Source: Dermatemys mawii
Lineage: Eukaryota; Chordata; Testudines; Dermatemydidae
DNA length: 64,000 nucleotides
Direction of reading: 5' to 3'
NCBI GenBank assembly: GCA_007922305.1
Contig: ML677358.1
Coordinates: 13,285,343-13,349,342 of the forward strand
Shown here one piece after another: positions 49,750 through 61,619 of this stretch. Positions within the stretch are counted from its first letter, which is position 1. The number at the start of each line of letters is the position of its first letter. The notes under the pieces were generated by a model that was given only the letters and a program-made list of their open reading frames with translations, had not been told where the DNA came from and did no database searches. The position numbers were made by a program, and so were the translations under genes.

Positions 49750-51285
49750 ACAAATATAGGTTACTGAACGACTTTTCTAATAAAAGTAATCAGTTTTGGC
49801 CTCCTTTTCCCACAGTAATAAAACTTTAGCTTTATAAAGGACAAAACACTAGACTATAGGAATTCTTTGTGAGTAATGCATTTCGGGAGCAACACTTGTT
49901 CAGAAATACAATGATGAGCACACAGCCAGGCAGAAAAGAGTAAGGACTCTCCCCCATTCTTTGTGCTGGCTACAACTGAGGCTTGATCTAAATGAAGTTA
50001 ATGCATTTTAGCCAATGATTTTAGTTTACTGTTCATTTATTGTGTGATGTTATAATTAACTAACACGTTATGTAATATATAATCATTGTATGCTAAATAG
50101 AATTAAATTGTAGGATTACAGAAGCATAAGATTGATCAGTCTGTGGAGGGGAATAATCATGTATTAGGAATCTAAATAAGTGAGGATGAAATGCAAGGCT
50201 TGTAGGCTGAGGTCTGCAACAATTAATCTGGCCCTTAGTTGGATCTAGTTGCAGCATTTAGCTCTGGATCTGGACTGCCAAAGAATTCAGGTGGGTGTTT
50301 GGATCAGGCCTAAATCCAATAGTAATAATATTTGTAAAGAACTGAGTATTAACGAATTGATACTCAACATCCAATTCAGAAGGGTGCCGTTCAGTCCCAT
50401 GCTCAGACCATGGTCCCACTATGGTTGCTCAATGTGCATTTTACAAAGAGGGTGTCATTTAATTCAGAAACAATACACCAGTGCTGCAACAGCAGATTTC
50501 TTCAAGCCTTTGTGCAAGCCTATGGAATTTAAGGAATTCCTAAAAAGCTCAACTGCTCACATGTCCCTCTCTTCTCACAGTTTGGATGACAGCTTTCATA
50601 AATAAATTACCTGATTAAATAGTTAATTGGATCACCTACTGCAATTAAAGTATGCTACAAGATATGTTACACCTGCTGGTAAATAAAGATGGTGAATAAT
50701 GCTAAGAAACTTCAAAATGATTCATCTGCTATTAATTTTTATATCTGTAATAGGATAAATCTCTTTATGGCATTTATTATGCTAGTGTATAATGGCTTCC
50801 CTCTCTTTCCTTTCAGTAGCATTCATTAATTTTCTACAGAAATTGTGTTCAGTTTGAAAATATAGTTTTCTAATCAATATTAAACTAAAGGAGCAATTAT
50901 TTATATATCTGTCCCCTTTTTCATTAGCTTGACTTCTCAATGTGAGATTTTTTTTTTGTCTTATAACTCACACTAGTTTCCTATTGATTTTTCTTTTAAT
51001 GTCCTGTCAATTGAGGGGGTTTTCCTAAACCACAGATCAAACAAAGAACATTTCAACTTATATTTTACCTCTTCCACCCTTCAACCACACTTTCCTGCAC
51101 AGATTTAAATCAAAACATCCATTCATTTAAGGACTCTTAATTTTAACCCTTTGTTTGTGTTAAAGGGAGTCATGTAGAGAGTCAATGGCACTCCATAAGG
51201 ACTGTCATACAGTCATTGCAGAATCAGGGCTTTAGGCATAAAAACAGAACTCCTGATTAATCTATAGAAGTGTGGCTTAATTAAG
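49750..51285. other. Flanking DNA without recognised feature
   Basis: This is very AT-rich unique sequence. The frame at 50249-50605 has no family features. Confidence 0.45.
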
Positions 51286-51289
51286 AGGA

Positions 51290-51490
51290 TGGATAGTCTT
51301 GTGACTTTAGGGGCTCAAGAGATCAGAGTTAAATTCCCAGCCCTGCCACAGACTTCCAAGCAAGTCACTCTCAGTGATTCAGTTCTTTAGCTGCAAAATG
51401 TGAGTTTTAGTACTTCCTTTCTCCACCTCTTTGTTAATCTGTTTAGACTGTAAATTCTTTGGGGCAGGGACTTCCTCTTGAAAGGCTGAT
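51290..51490 (+). repeat. Core SINE fragment, plus strand
   Basis: TTCCCAGCCCTGCCACAGAC, then AAGCAAGTCACTCTCAGTG, TTAGCTGCAAAATGTGAG and TAGACTGTAAATTCTTTGGG give head, core and L3-type tail in order, worn by many changes. Confidence 0.6.
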
Positions 51491-52343
51491 GGCTGAGAGA
51501 ATAATCTGACAAATTTAACCTCTCACTATTCAAAGATATTCCATGAACAGACTGTCTTTTCTTTTGAAATTATTAGATGACGTTTTGGCAATTAAAAACG
51601 CGCATAGATTCATAACCAACACTTCTCTGCAAGTATTTGGTATTTGCCATTGAAGCTGTGATGGCTAGCTGAGGTTGTTCAGATAAATCATATGGTATTG
51701 TTACTGTTCCTTGACTGGATGAATGCAAATACTTCTGGTACAAATACCCCTGAAAATTTAAAATTCAGTTTCCACTCATTTGAAACTCATTTTGTGCAGA
51801 CATTTGTGCCAATAAAACAAGACTGCACAAGTCATATCCTTTCCTCCTACTTTACTTCCTAACAGGCGGATGACTTGCAAGTATGTTGTTCTCCTAAATT
51901 TTCTGCCCAAATAATTTGGGCATGGTGCCTGCTTAGCGGCTTTCAATGGCACATTTCCTCTTTTGTCCCAGTATTTGCTTATGTGCACATCTTGATCCAA
52001 AATATTTTCCATGTGTTGGGAATTCTGAAATATTGGAAGTTTACAGTACATATGGGGAACAACTCAGAATGTATGCCCTTAAGCATGAAATTCCTGAGGC
52101 AATAGAAGTGTTTATGTTTTACAATTGTTTCAACTGCATATAACTGGGTGGTTTGAATCATAAGAGCAAGCTTAGTGGTTGAATTCCTACCCAAATTGTA
52201 ATGTATCAAGATATTGTGGTGTTGCTATAATGAATGAAGCTGAAATGTTTAAGGATGAAGACTAAAAAAAAATTTTTAACACATCCTTAGGCATGTTAAG
52301 TAGACCCACTGAAATCAATTATGTGGTATTGCAACAAATGCAG

Positions 52344-52460
52344 GGTGACCAGATGTCTGATTTTACAGGGACAGTCCTGCTATTCAGGGCTTTTTCTTAT
52401 ATAGGGGCCTATTATCCCACACCCCCATCCCAATTTTTCACATATGCTATCTGGTGACCC
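52344..52460. mobile_element. Short TIR element, GTGACCAGAT family (copy 2)
   Basis: AGGGTGACCAGATGTCTGAT and GCTATCTGGTGACCC form inverted ends around GACAGTCCTGCTATTCAGGG. It is the same family as 41453. Confidence 0.65.
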
Positions 52461-52599
52461 AGATGCTAAACAAATGTTACATTGAGCATTACTTTGCAAT
52501 GTGAGTATTCCCATTGATTTCAACTCAAAGTGAGTAACAGGGGCAGAATGGGAACCTAAAACAGCAGATAGCAAACCATTCGTTTTCTTCCTTTACTTT

Positions 52600-53475
52600 C
52601 CAGGATCATATCTGAGAACTCTCTTAAACAGTATCCTCGATAACGTCACGGCAAACCTTGGTGGCTGAACTTTGTGACTTTGTCCTGATCCACAACTATT
52701 TCAGATTTGGAAACAATTTATACCTTCAAATCAGTGGGACTGTTATGGGTACTTGCATGGCCCCACAGTATGCCAACATTTTTATGGCTGACTTAGAACA
52801 ACGTTTCCTCAGCTCTCGTCCCCTAACATCACTACTCTATTTGTGCTACATTGATGACATCTTCATCATCTGCACCCATGGGAAGGAGGTCCTTGGGGAA
52901 TTCCACCAGGATTTCAACAATTTCTACCTCACCATCAACCTCAGCCTGGACCATCCACACAAGAGACTCACTTCCTAGACACTAAAGTGCTAATAAGAGA
53001 TGGTCACATAAACACCACCCTATATGGAAACCTACTGACCACTATACTTACCTATATTCCTCCAGCTTTCATCCAGACCATATCACATCCAGATCCATTG
53101 TCTACAGCCAACCTCTAAGATACAACCACATTTGCTCCGATCCCTCAGACAGAGACAAACACCTACAGGATCTCCATCAAGCATTTCAAAAACTGCAATA
53201 CCTACCTGGTGGAGTTAAGAAACAGACTGACAGATCTAGAAAGGTACCCAGAAGTCACTTACGACAGGACAGGCCCAACAAAGAAAGTAACAGAACACCA
53301 CTAGCAGTCACCCACAGCCCCCAACTAAAATCTCTCCAGCGCATCATCAAGGATCCACAACCTACCCTGAAGGACAATCCATTACTCTCACAGACCTTGG
53401 AAGGCAGGCCAGTCCAGACAGCCCCCCAACCTGAAGCAAATACTCACCAGCAACTACACACGACACAACCATAGG
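52600..53475 (+). pseudogene. Penelope-like element reverse transcriptase remnant
   Basis: The intact part of the frame (52658-52978, opened by a TTG codon and so not a true start) shows the RT palm in order. It has NYFRF and YLQISGT, then MGTCMAPQYANIFM (about residues 30-43), and CYIDDIF with the catalytic YIDD at 64-67. The MGT-APxYAN spelling is that of Penelope-like rather than CR1 or retroviral RTs. After 52978 the reading continues in changed frames to about 53475, with worn motifs of the thumb region. Stops and frameshifts mean it is dead. The GIY-YIG endonuclease expected further downstream was not found; a hAT element starts at 53520. Confidence 0.82.
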
Positions 53476-53519
53476 CATGCGCACAGAGTGTGCCAGGTGT
53501 GCCCAGGCACACCCTAGTG

Positions 53520-54473
53520 CAGGGGTGGGCAAGCTCGTCCTGCCCTGTGTGCCCGTGCTGTCGGCCAGGGGGGCTCCCTCCGGCCTCCCGCCCCGACCTT
53601 TCCGCCTCTCCCGGAGCCTCAGTGCCCCTTGTCCAGGAGCGGCACTGGACAGCGCTGCAGCGGCGTGGCTCCAGTGGGCCCTCAGATCCTGCTGCTCAGA
53701 GCCGCGTGGTAGCGGGGCGGGGCGGAGAGCTCCAGCGGGAGGAGCTCAGGCCTCACCAGAGCCATGCCACTGCAGTACTGTCCAGGGCAGCTCCTAGACA
53801 CGGGGCGCTGAAGCTCCAGCAGAAGGGAAAGGCAAGGGTAAGCGGCATGGTAAGGGGTCTGGGACCAGGGCGGGGCGAGTGGCTTGGATAAGGGGCAGGG
53901 AGTCCCAGGGGCAGTCAGGGGACAGGGAGCGGGGGGTGTAGATGGGGCAGAGGTTCGGGGGGGGCAGTCAGGGGACAGGGAATGGGGGGTTGAATAGGGC
54001 GTGGGAGTCCTGGGGGTCTGTAAAGAGGCTGTGGGGTGGATAGGGGTCGGGGCGGTCAGGGGACAGGGATCAGGGTGGATTCGATAGGGGGTGGGGTTCC
54101 AGGGTGGTGGTTAGGGGCTGGAGGTTCTCTGGAGGGGTTGGTCAGGGAGCAGGAGGGTTGGATGGGGCATGGGAGTCCCGGGGGTCTGTAAGGAGGCTGT
54201 GGGGTGGATAGGGGTCGGGGCAGTCAGAGGACAGGGAGCAGGGGAGTTGGGTAGGGAGTGGAGTCCTGGGGGGTGGTTAGGGGTGAGGGGGTCTCTGGAA
54301 GGGCAGTCAGGGGATAAGGTCGGGGGGGATTGGATGTGTCGGGAGTTCTGGAGGGTCCTGTCAGGGGGCGAGGGTGTGGAGAGGGCTCTGGGCAGGCAGG
54401 GGCAGGTTGGGGGTAGAGTCCTAGGGGGGCAGTTAGGGTGGAGGGATCTCAGGAGGGGACAGTAAGGGGACAA
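53520..54473. mobile_element. hAT element with G-rich minisatellite (copy 3, right end lost)
   Basis: The left end CAGGGGTGGGCAAGCTCGTC matches the family at 2646 and 48388. From about 53870 it becomes an imperfect G-rich array with units such as GGGCAGTCAGGGGACAGGG. The array stops at about 54473 without the expected right inverted repeat. The copy follows the Penelope-like remnant closely. Its long frames are low-complexity. Confidence 0.72.
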
Positions 54474-54704
54474 TTTTGAATCAGATTCACACTCCTAATC
54501 ATTACCATCATTTACTTGCTGGTATAATTTATTCACATTTCCAGCTGGCCATAGTGGCCAATTCCTACAGCTTCATTGCCTATTGCTGCGTTGCCAAACT
54601 TACGGGAGGGGAAAGAAGCAGGCAGGAGTGGAGGAGAAAGTACCAGAACCCTTATTTCCTTTGGAAAACAAAACACAACACAGGTGCACAGATGTACATG
54701 CATG

Positions 54705-54729
54705 TGCATGCACACACACACACACACAG
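54705..54729 (+). repeat. (CA)n microsatellite
   Basis: A CA run of about ten units, preceded by ATGCATGTGCATGCA-type alternating purine/pyrimidine sequence. Confidence 0.95.
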
Positions 54730-54984
54730 AAGCAAGGGCACATAAGAAAATACAACGTAATCTCTCTTCTGTTTAACATTCTCTCATCTCCTCCTATTCT
54801 GCAAAACTGGACCTACTCCTGCAATGTGTTCAGTACATCTCTACCACACTATTGGGACTGGAAGGCACTGGGTACCATCCAGTTTAAGCCCCTTTAATAA
54901 TAAGCATTATATTGTGGCAAGCTAAACAGGAGCAGAAGTAGGAGCGGTTGAAGTTAATTTGATGCTTATATGGTAAGTTCTTCA

Positions 54985-55060
54985 GGGTTCTTTGCTATAT
55001 GTTTAAACAGTGCCTAATAGATGGTACTGAGGCCTCTAGGTGCTACCAGAGTACAGGTGA
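54985..55060 (+). repeat. L3/CR1-type 3' tail
   Basis: CAGTGCCTAATAGATGGTAC followed by GAGGCCTCTAGGTGCTACCA matches the tails at 16835 and 27455. It is short and worn. Confidence 0.5.
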
Positions 55061-55099
55061 TAATTCTGAAGCCCAGAGAGCCAATAATAGAGAGAGAAA

Positions 55100-57002
55100 C
55101 AAATGAAAGACACCACCCATATAAGGGCATACGCCAGTCCTACCGTATGCCCTTCTAATTTTTTGTGCATTTGGGGTCCACTCATTTCTTTCTGAGGATG
55201 GGCTTGTAAGTTTCTCTGGTATAGTAGCCTGTTTCCTCCACCTGTTTTGATGGAGGAATGTGAAAGAAGTTGTAGGGTATTATCACTGATGGGGAAGAGC
55301 ATCTTCTTTTAAGGGGGGTTTCAGCTCTTTTGCACTTTCCTTTGCTAAAAAAAGCGGGGGGAAGAGTAGGTGGTTTCTATTCTTTCTTTTTTACTAACTA
55401 ATCCCTGATTCAAACACCAAAAGGTAATGGGGAGAAAGTTTCTGTAATGCCCTAGGTCAGTCTGTCCCCTGGAAGAAAGTAAAGCATTTATTTTTCTAAT
55501 GGATATCTAAAAATGAAGCAGTCCATCCTTTCTCTAGTCATCAGCCAGTTTTATTTCCTGATCATTTGTTTTCATATTATGACTAATACACTAATATGCA
55601 CTCCATCAACTTTTGTGCAACAGGGCTATATCAGCATCTGGATTCAACATGCTGTCTGTAGAAACAATGTTTGCTACCAGCAGGAGTGGGGAGAGGAACC
55701 TTGGTTTTCTGAGCAAATAATGCTGTTTGTTAATTTATACTGTGGTCTGTATGTAACCCATTGATGTGTTACAGTCTTTCCTTTGTGTCCAACCTACAGA
55801 GGATGAGAGTCTTACAACCCAGCCTAGGGAGCCATGTCCTTTTAGTTCATGCTTTAGAAGCTCATGCTTTTAGCTCAAAAAGAGCCTACTTTAATCCAGC
55901 GTGTCAGCCATCACATGTACTCACTTCAAGGATAAGGAACCTCACACCACAGGATCCCTGAGGGAGAACCTCACTTGACCTTTTTCTGCTCCATTCCCTT
56001 TGCCTGTTCCAGCAGCAATTCCGTGTCCTAGCGACACCCTTGGTTATGGGTGTGCTTGCTGCTCCTGTTTCTCTCCTTGCTTTTATTATTCTATTGTGGT
56101 AGTGCATAGAGGGCCCTCAGGACAGGCACTGCACATACGTAACAGAAAAAGGATCCCTTCCCCAAATTTACAATCTAACTCTTTTTACATTTATTCTCCC
56201 CATGGCACTATACTAAGCCTGTCAGTATATAACAGCTCCACTCTTTGAGCAGTGAAAAAATATACAACCACTAATCAGGTAGTTCTCTTACTCCTGGCAA
56301 GCTTCTGCCATTTTCTCTCCTAACATTCTGACCAATAAGGATAGTATTTCTCTTTAAAACCTTATTTCATTTTGTTCAGACCAAGCTTCTCTCAGCCAGG
56401 AACACACCTCCATTCCCCAAACAGTACCAGGAACAGAGAGTGTTAAAACACGTACACACACAAAAAACACTCAGAAACCTTGTTAAAAAGTAAATGGAAC
56501 AACATTTCCACATGCTGCTTCCACCTCCCGCATTTTTCCCCCTTCTTCCCAGTCTCAGTTTCCCAGCAACAGCATGCACACTAGATCCCCTGGCGGACAA
56601 ACAGCTCTGAAACCAGCAAGAAATCACTTCAGATGCTTCAACCAGAAACCCAGAAACAGAACAGTGATGCGGTTAGTAAAGATGTCATCCCTTTATAAAA
56701 AAAAAAATGATCAGCATCCCATGCTGTACAGTTTTTATTTCACACTTTGGACCTTGTCACCTTCCTTGTACAAACATTTTCTAACCTGAGCACAGTGGCC
56801 TGGTTCATCCCGGATTAGTGTAGTTATCCTAGGGATTAAATTTCACTGCTAGGAAGCATCACAAGAGGCAGAATCACACAAGTATCTGTGCACATCAGCT
56901 GACAACAGAAACGAAACCGATTTCACTACTTTTCTTTTGACTGCTTTGGAACAGATCTTCATTGGTTGGTTTCTGGAGCTACAATCTAGTTTTTTTACAC
57001 TG
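55100..57002. other. Flanking DNA without recognised gene
   Basis: This is unique AT-rich sequence. A short word near 56083-56130 resembles the L3-type tail. Frames at 55513-55764 and 56000-56248 have no family features. Confidence 0.45.
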
Positions 57003-57010
57003 GTTTATGG

Positions 57011-57385
57011 CAGGTGTCTCCAAACTTTATGAGATGAGGGCCATATTAGATTTTTGAAGGGGCTTTGCGGGCCAAAGCAACTGAAAAAAATTAATATATG
57101 CAAATATATGCAAAATCCCCTCCTTTGCTACTCTGGCCGCTTCTGCACCCCTCCCCTTTGCTCCTCCGGTAACTGCTGCGCCTCCCTGCTCCCTTTTGTT
57201 CCTTCGGTCGCTGCCGCGGAGGCATTCACCCCTCTGCATATGGGGCTGCCGGCAGCAGCTCATGGCGGGGGAGGCAGCGGTGGCTTCTCCACATGTCTGC
57301 TTGACGTGCCTGCTCAGCTGGAGGGCCAGACAAATTGAAGCCACAGGCCGGATCCGGCCCCCGGGCCGTAGTTTGGAGACCCCTG
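57011..57385. mobile_element. hAT element, 375 bp
   Basis: The ends CAGGTGTCTCCAAACTTTA and AGTTTGGAGACCCCTG are inverted repeats. The flanking 8-mers GTTTATGG and GCTTAGGG agree at 6 of 8. Internal GGGCCATATTAGA and GGCCGGATCCGGCCCC words mark it as a charlie-like non-autonomous copy. There is no transposase. Confidence 0.85.
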
Positions 57386-57559
57386 GCTTAGGGGTTTTTT
57401 TTTACATTTGGTAAATTAGTATATACTTTCCCAAGGAGATATCTAGTTCCATAAAAGCTCTTCATTGCTACAGCATGGGACAAATCAACATGTGCCAAAT
57501 CCTGAGAGGTACTGAGCACCTGCAACTCCCAGAGAAGTCAGCATCTCTCAGGATTTGGC

Positions 57560-57700
57560 CCTATGTTACGTAGGAGTTGCTACACTGGATCCGACCTGTG
57601 GTCCATCTGCTCTGTCCCTAACAGAGGCTGCCACCAAATATTTCAAAGGAAGGAGCAAGAGGCAGATCAGGGGTAATATTTGTTGCTATTAAATAAGGAT
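57560..57700 (-). repeat. CR1 LINE 3' end, minus strand
   Basis: TACACTGGATCCGACCTGTG and GTCCATCTGCTCTGTCCCTA read as the complement of the CR1 3' end seen at 30655. It is followed by AGAGGCTGCCACCAAATA from the region just upstream in the element. Confidence 0.65.
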
Positions 57701-57716
57701 CAGTTATTTATTTTTA

Positions 57717-58760
57717 TAGATTAGATTAATAGATTTTAAGGCCAGAAGGGACCATTACACCATCTTGTCTGACCTCCTCAATAACACCGGGCATAGAATT
57801 TCACCCAGGTATTCCTATGTTGACCCCAATATCTTGTGTTGTATAAAGCATATCTTCAGAAAGACATCCAGGCTTGATCTGAAGACTTCAAAACTTCCCT
57901 TGGTAGTTTGTTCCACTAGTTAATCACCTTCACTGTTAAAAATTTGTACCTTACTTCGAACTTGAGTTTGTCTGACTTTCACACCTTTGGATCTTGTGAG
58001 ATCAAAGAGCCCTTTTGTCATAAGTATACAGCTACGGATAGCCTAAAATCCCTCCTTTACCTGTAAGGGGTTAAGAAGCAAACAGCTGGTTGGTACCTGA
58101 CCAAAAGGACCAATAAGGTAATAAGGTACTTTCCAATTTGTGGGGGGAGGTTTTGTTTTGTTGTTCTCTAGAGACCAGGGCAGGAAAAAATATCTCCTAC
58201 TGAAATAATACATCTAAAGTTACAGAAATTGTAAGTAATAGCAAGGAACTGCGTTAGATTATCATATTTTAGCTTGCAAATTTTCCCTATGCTAAGAGGG
58301 ATTTTAATTCCTGTTTTGTGTAACTTTGAAGCTAAGCCTAGAGGGGAATCCTCTGTGTTTAAATCTTTTTAAATCTTGCCAAGTAAAGTTACCTTCCATC
58401 CTGATTTTACAGGTGTGATTCTTTTACTCTTTTTTTCTTTTAATAAAATTTTTCTGTTAAGAACCTGATTGATTTTCAGTGTCCTAAAGACCCAGGGGTT
58501 TGATCTGTGCTCACTATGTAACCAATTGATTAGTACAACCCCACAATACCACGACGATCGGGGTCCAAAAATATTGACCGCGGTAAATGTGGGGTCACGG
58601 GGTCGCATGACATCAAAGTATCGCACGCATGTGAACCCCAGAGTTCAGAGTGGGGGAGGAAACCTTGACACCTTTATACCTGGTATTTTCTCCTAAGTAT
58701 TTGAACAGTATTTGCTGCATAGCAAACAAAGCTAACAGGAAAGTCCTACCTAACTTAATA
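57717..58760 (-). repeat. Old CR1-type copy, minus strand, interrupted by an LTR
   Basis: AGATTTTAAGGCCAGAAGGG, then CATCTTGTCTGACCTCCTCA and AGAAAGACATCCAGGCTTGA, follow the complement of a second CR1 3' subfamily. The copy resumes after 58670 with TTTATACCTGGTATTTTCTC. The LTR at 58016 lies in between. Confidence 0.7.
58016..58670 (+). mobile_element. Solo LTR of an endogenous retrovirus-like element
   Basis: The 655-bp block begins TGTCATAAGTATACAGC and ends AACCTTGACA, with TGTCA/TGACA inverted termini. The 5-bp duplication CCTTT lies on both sides (58011-58015 and 58671-58675). An AATAAA polyadenylation signal lies at 58442-58447, which sets plus-strand orientation. There is no internal region, so two LTRs have recombined to one. 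It sits inside the older CR1 copy. Turtle LTRs with this start are known to me; the family name is not. Confidence 0.88.
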
Positions 58761-59126
58761 GGCAACAAAGCAATAAGGTTCTATATAGTATTTTCTATTG
58801 AAGCCATCTGAATTTCTAAGAATGATAGAAGTTAGAGAATTCTATGCTTCTTGGAGGTATTTTTAACACCCTGGAAAAATCAATAACAGGACTATATTCT
58901 CTATTAAAGTTTATGGGCTAGCTCAAAAACTTATAGCAAGGCCATCATTTTTCTACTGAATTCTACAGGACTTTTCCATAAAGAAGTGGAGCAGAGCTAA
59001 TATTTCTATTTAAGTCAATTATCATTCACAGTCTTTGCTTCAGTGAGCATTATATTTTAACAGTACAGACAGTCACTGATCTATTAGCCAGCTTGTGATA
59101 CACAGATGAAATATGATCATTTAGGG

Positions 59127-59548
59127 CACTGGTTTTCAAATTGGGGTATGTGAGAAAAATCCTGTAATAACAGACAACACATCGTGTTATCCCTTAGCAG
59201 TGCTTCTATATCCTGGTAAATTTCCCAAAATCTGGGAATTTTTAACAGCAGTTTCCCAAGATGAAACATTTTACTCAAAAATTCCCAGATTTTGGAAGAT
59301 TTCCCAGGATATAGAAGCACTGGCTAGCGCTCAAAATTTCCCAGTTCTGGTGAAAAATTCCCAGAGTCTGGGAATTTTTTAGCGCTAGGTTGGGAAAAGT
59401 TGGCACCACAATATAGAAGCACTGTCCCTTACAGACCATTTCTCCCCTCTTTCCATAGGCATATTATGACTCTATTTCAGACAAGGGTATGCAATAGACT
59501 ACATTACTTGGGAAGGGGTATGTAACCTAAAAAGTTTGAAAATCACTG
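59127..59548. mobile_element. hAT element with perfect 8-bp duplication (outer)
   Basis: The ends CACTGGTTTTCAAATT and AGTTTGAAAATCACTG are inverted repeats. The flanks carry an identical ATTTAGGG (59119-59126 and 59549-59556). Internal words GGGGTATGTGAGAA and GGGGTATGTAACCT extend the symmetry. Another element is inserted at 59198-59424. Confidence 0.92.
59198..59424. mobile_element. Nested hAT element with a third internal end
   Basis: The outer ends are CAGTGCTTCTATAT and ATATAGAAGCACTG. The flanking 8-mers TCCCTTAG (59190-59197) and TCCCTTAC (59425-59432) differ at one base. Inside, 59277-59322 is an inverted copy of the first 46 nt (43 of 46 match). A second palindrome pairs 59324-59344 with 59368-59388 (19 of 21). 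Confidence 0.85.
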
Positions 59549-59559
59549 ATTTAGGGTCT

Positions 59560-61400
59560 AATCCAAAGTCTATTGAAGTCAATTGAAAGATTCCAGTTTA
59601 CTTAAGTGGGCTTTGGATCAGGATCTTAGGGCCCAATCCCTCTTTCATTTTGAGCAATGGCAAAACGCTTATTGTTTTTGATGGTTGCATAGAGACAACC
59701 TATGCCTGCCAATAGTTGGGGTTGTGGGATAGAGTGAGAGCATCTGTCTTCAGCAGTGTTATTGAGCATGTGCAGTACAAGCCAACTAGCAAATCCAGAC
59801 GGGACATGTGACCCCATATACCCTTTCCCCCACGTTGTCTCCAGTTGCAAGACTTGGATTTTAATCTACTTCTTCATTTTCAGAGATTTGATTCTTCTGG
59901 AGCCCACTGTAATTCCCCCACTGAAGTCACTGGAAGTCTTTCCAGTGTGTTCGGTGACTTTGGGTTCTGGCTTCTGGATCTAGGTCTGATGGGATCACTG
60001 GGAATTGCTCTTGCAGTCATGGCAACTACTTACTACTTTGTCTGTAGCATTTCTCACTGATCTGGGGCCTGATTTTGAAAGGTGCTGAGCACATCCTGAC
60101 ATCACTGAAAGACAAGTGTCCTCAGCGCCTCAAAGGACTGGTCTCAATGGAGTTTGTGATTTGTATCCTCTTCATCACATTTTGTGTTGTGAACACCTGT
60201 CCATTGGGAAATGGACTCAGCCCCCAAAACTCATTGTACAAAGGCCAATAAACAACTTTCAGTCACAAGACAAGGCCTAAATTCACGTAAGTCTCCTGTG
60301 TTTTGTTCCCTTTCACTCCAGTAATCATTATTTTCACTATAGGTACTGCTGTTCTGACTTCAACCATCACTTTGGTATTAATGAATCTCAGACGGGGGAT
60401 GTTTTCTGCAAGAGCTGCTATTCAACTGTAAAATTAAAGTGTCTTTACTGTGCTTTATTACAGTCACGTCCAGTGTGGCTGTCACTTAAGCTTTTACTGT
60501 CGTATTTAAAATCTCAATCAAGGGTGAGTTAATTGAAAGATATCTGAAGGGATACACATGCCCCTTTGAGGCTTTTTTAATTTAAAAGTCAATAATAAAG
60601 TGGAATGATCTGATGGTAAAATGGACAGAAATTCCAACTACTCTGAAACCTACATAATCTCTCTCATAGTGTGCTCTTCTATGGAGCTTTCTAACGTGCA
60701 GCATATTCTTCCTCCTTTATATCTTTGGTTTGCATAGATCTTGCATCACCCTACTCATCCCTTTAATTCTTCCCTTTCCTTTCTCCCCCAGCAGCCTCAG
60801 AAGGATCTCAACTCTTCCATTTGACTATTATGAAAAAGTACATCAGAGTGATGGCCAGAGACCAGAATGAGGGTTCCTGTCCACTATTCAAAAACAGAAA
60901 GATACAATCCCTGCCCTAGAAGGCCCAGTCTCAGGGAAACATGAAAAAAGACCAGTGGTTGGGGACAGAACATACAAACATGGGATGAAGAACTGACCCA
61001 GCATTGTAAGTTACATGCTAACTGTTTTTTATTGGGGATGCAGTGGGATTGGCAAAAATGAGGACTCTAGTAAGATCAAGGGAGTAGGAAAAGAAAGAAA
61101 GTAAAACAGATAAAGTCACCAGCTCATTACCTGACTAGATATTATCAGCAAACAGAGTTATGTAGACATCATGGCAGAGGAGAATCTTAAGGAGGGATTT
61201 AGTGGCCGTGGTGCAGATTTTTAAAAGGAGACCTTTCCATGCTTAAGGAGCAGAGGTGTAGGTGAAAACATAAAGGTGTCTGAAAGCACACTGCCAAGTT
61301 CATTATATGCCCCAATCCAAACATGGTAGCAGTACATGTGAGGAAAGCTTTACATGATTCTGACATTCAAGACAAACAAAACATTAGAAATCAGTTTGAC
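59560..61400. other. Flanking DNA without recognised gene
   Basis: This is unique sequence, AT-rich. Frames at 59756-60060 have no family features and no splice context I trust. Confidence 0.45.
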
Positions 61401-61412
61401 CCTCCTTAATGA

Positions 61413-61615
61413 CTTCTCCACAGGGGGAAACTGACTTGTATAACTACAGCAGAATAATTATTGCACTATAGCTAAGACACTATAATTCTCCCATGTGGAT
61501 ATTTATTCCAGGATAAGTGATTTTATTCCAGAATAATTAATATCCTTCCAAAGTGGCTATAGCAAAATAATTAGCCCAGTATAGCTATGCTGGTGAATTT
61601 TCCCCTGTAGAGAAG
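61413..61615. mobile_element. Possible TIR element
   Basis: CTTCTCCACAGGGGGAAACT on the left is mirrored by TTTTCCCCTGTAGAGAAG on the right, and the symmetry continues weakly for about 15 nt further in (TATAACTA against TATAGCTA). The flanking bases give no convincing duplication. Confidence 0.5.
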
Positions 61616-61619
61616 CTTG

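Noticed and set aside
59756..60060. Two overlapping plus-strand frames with hydrophobic ends
   Set aside because: No splice signals in phase, no family similarity, and no conservation evidence.
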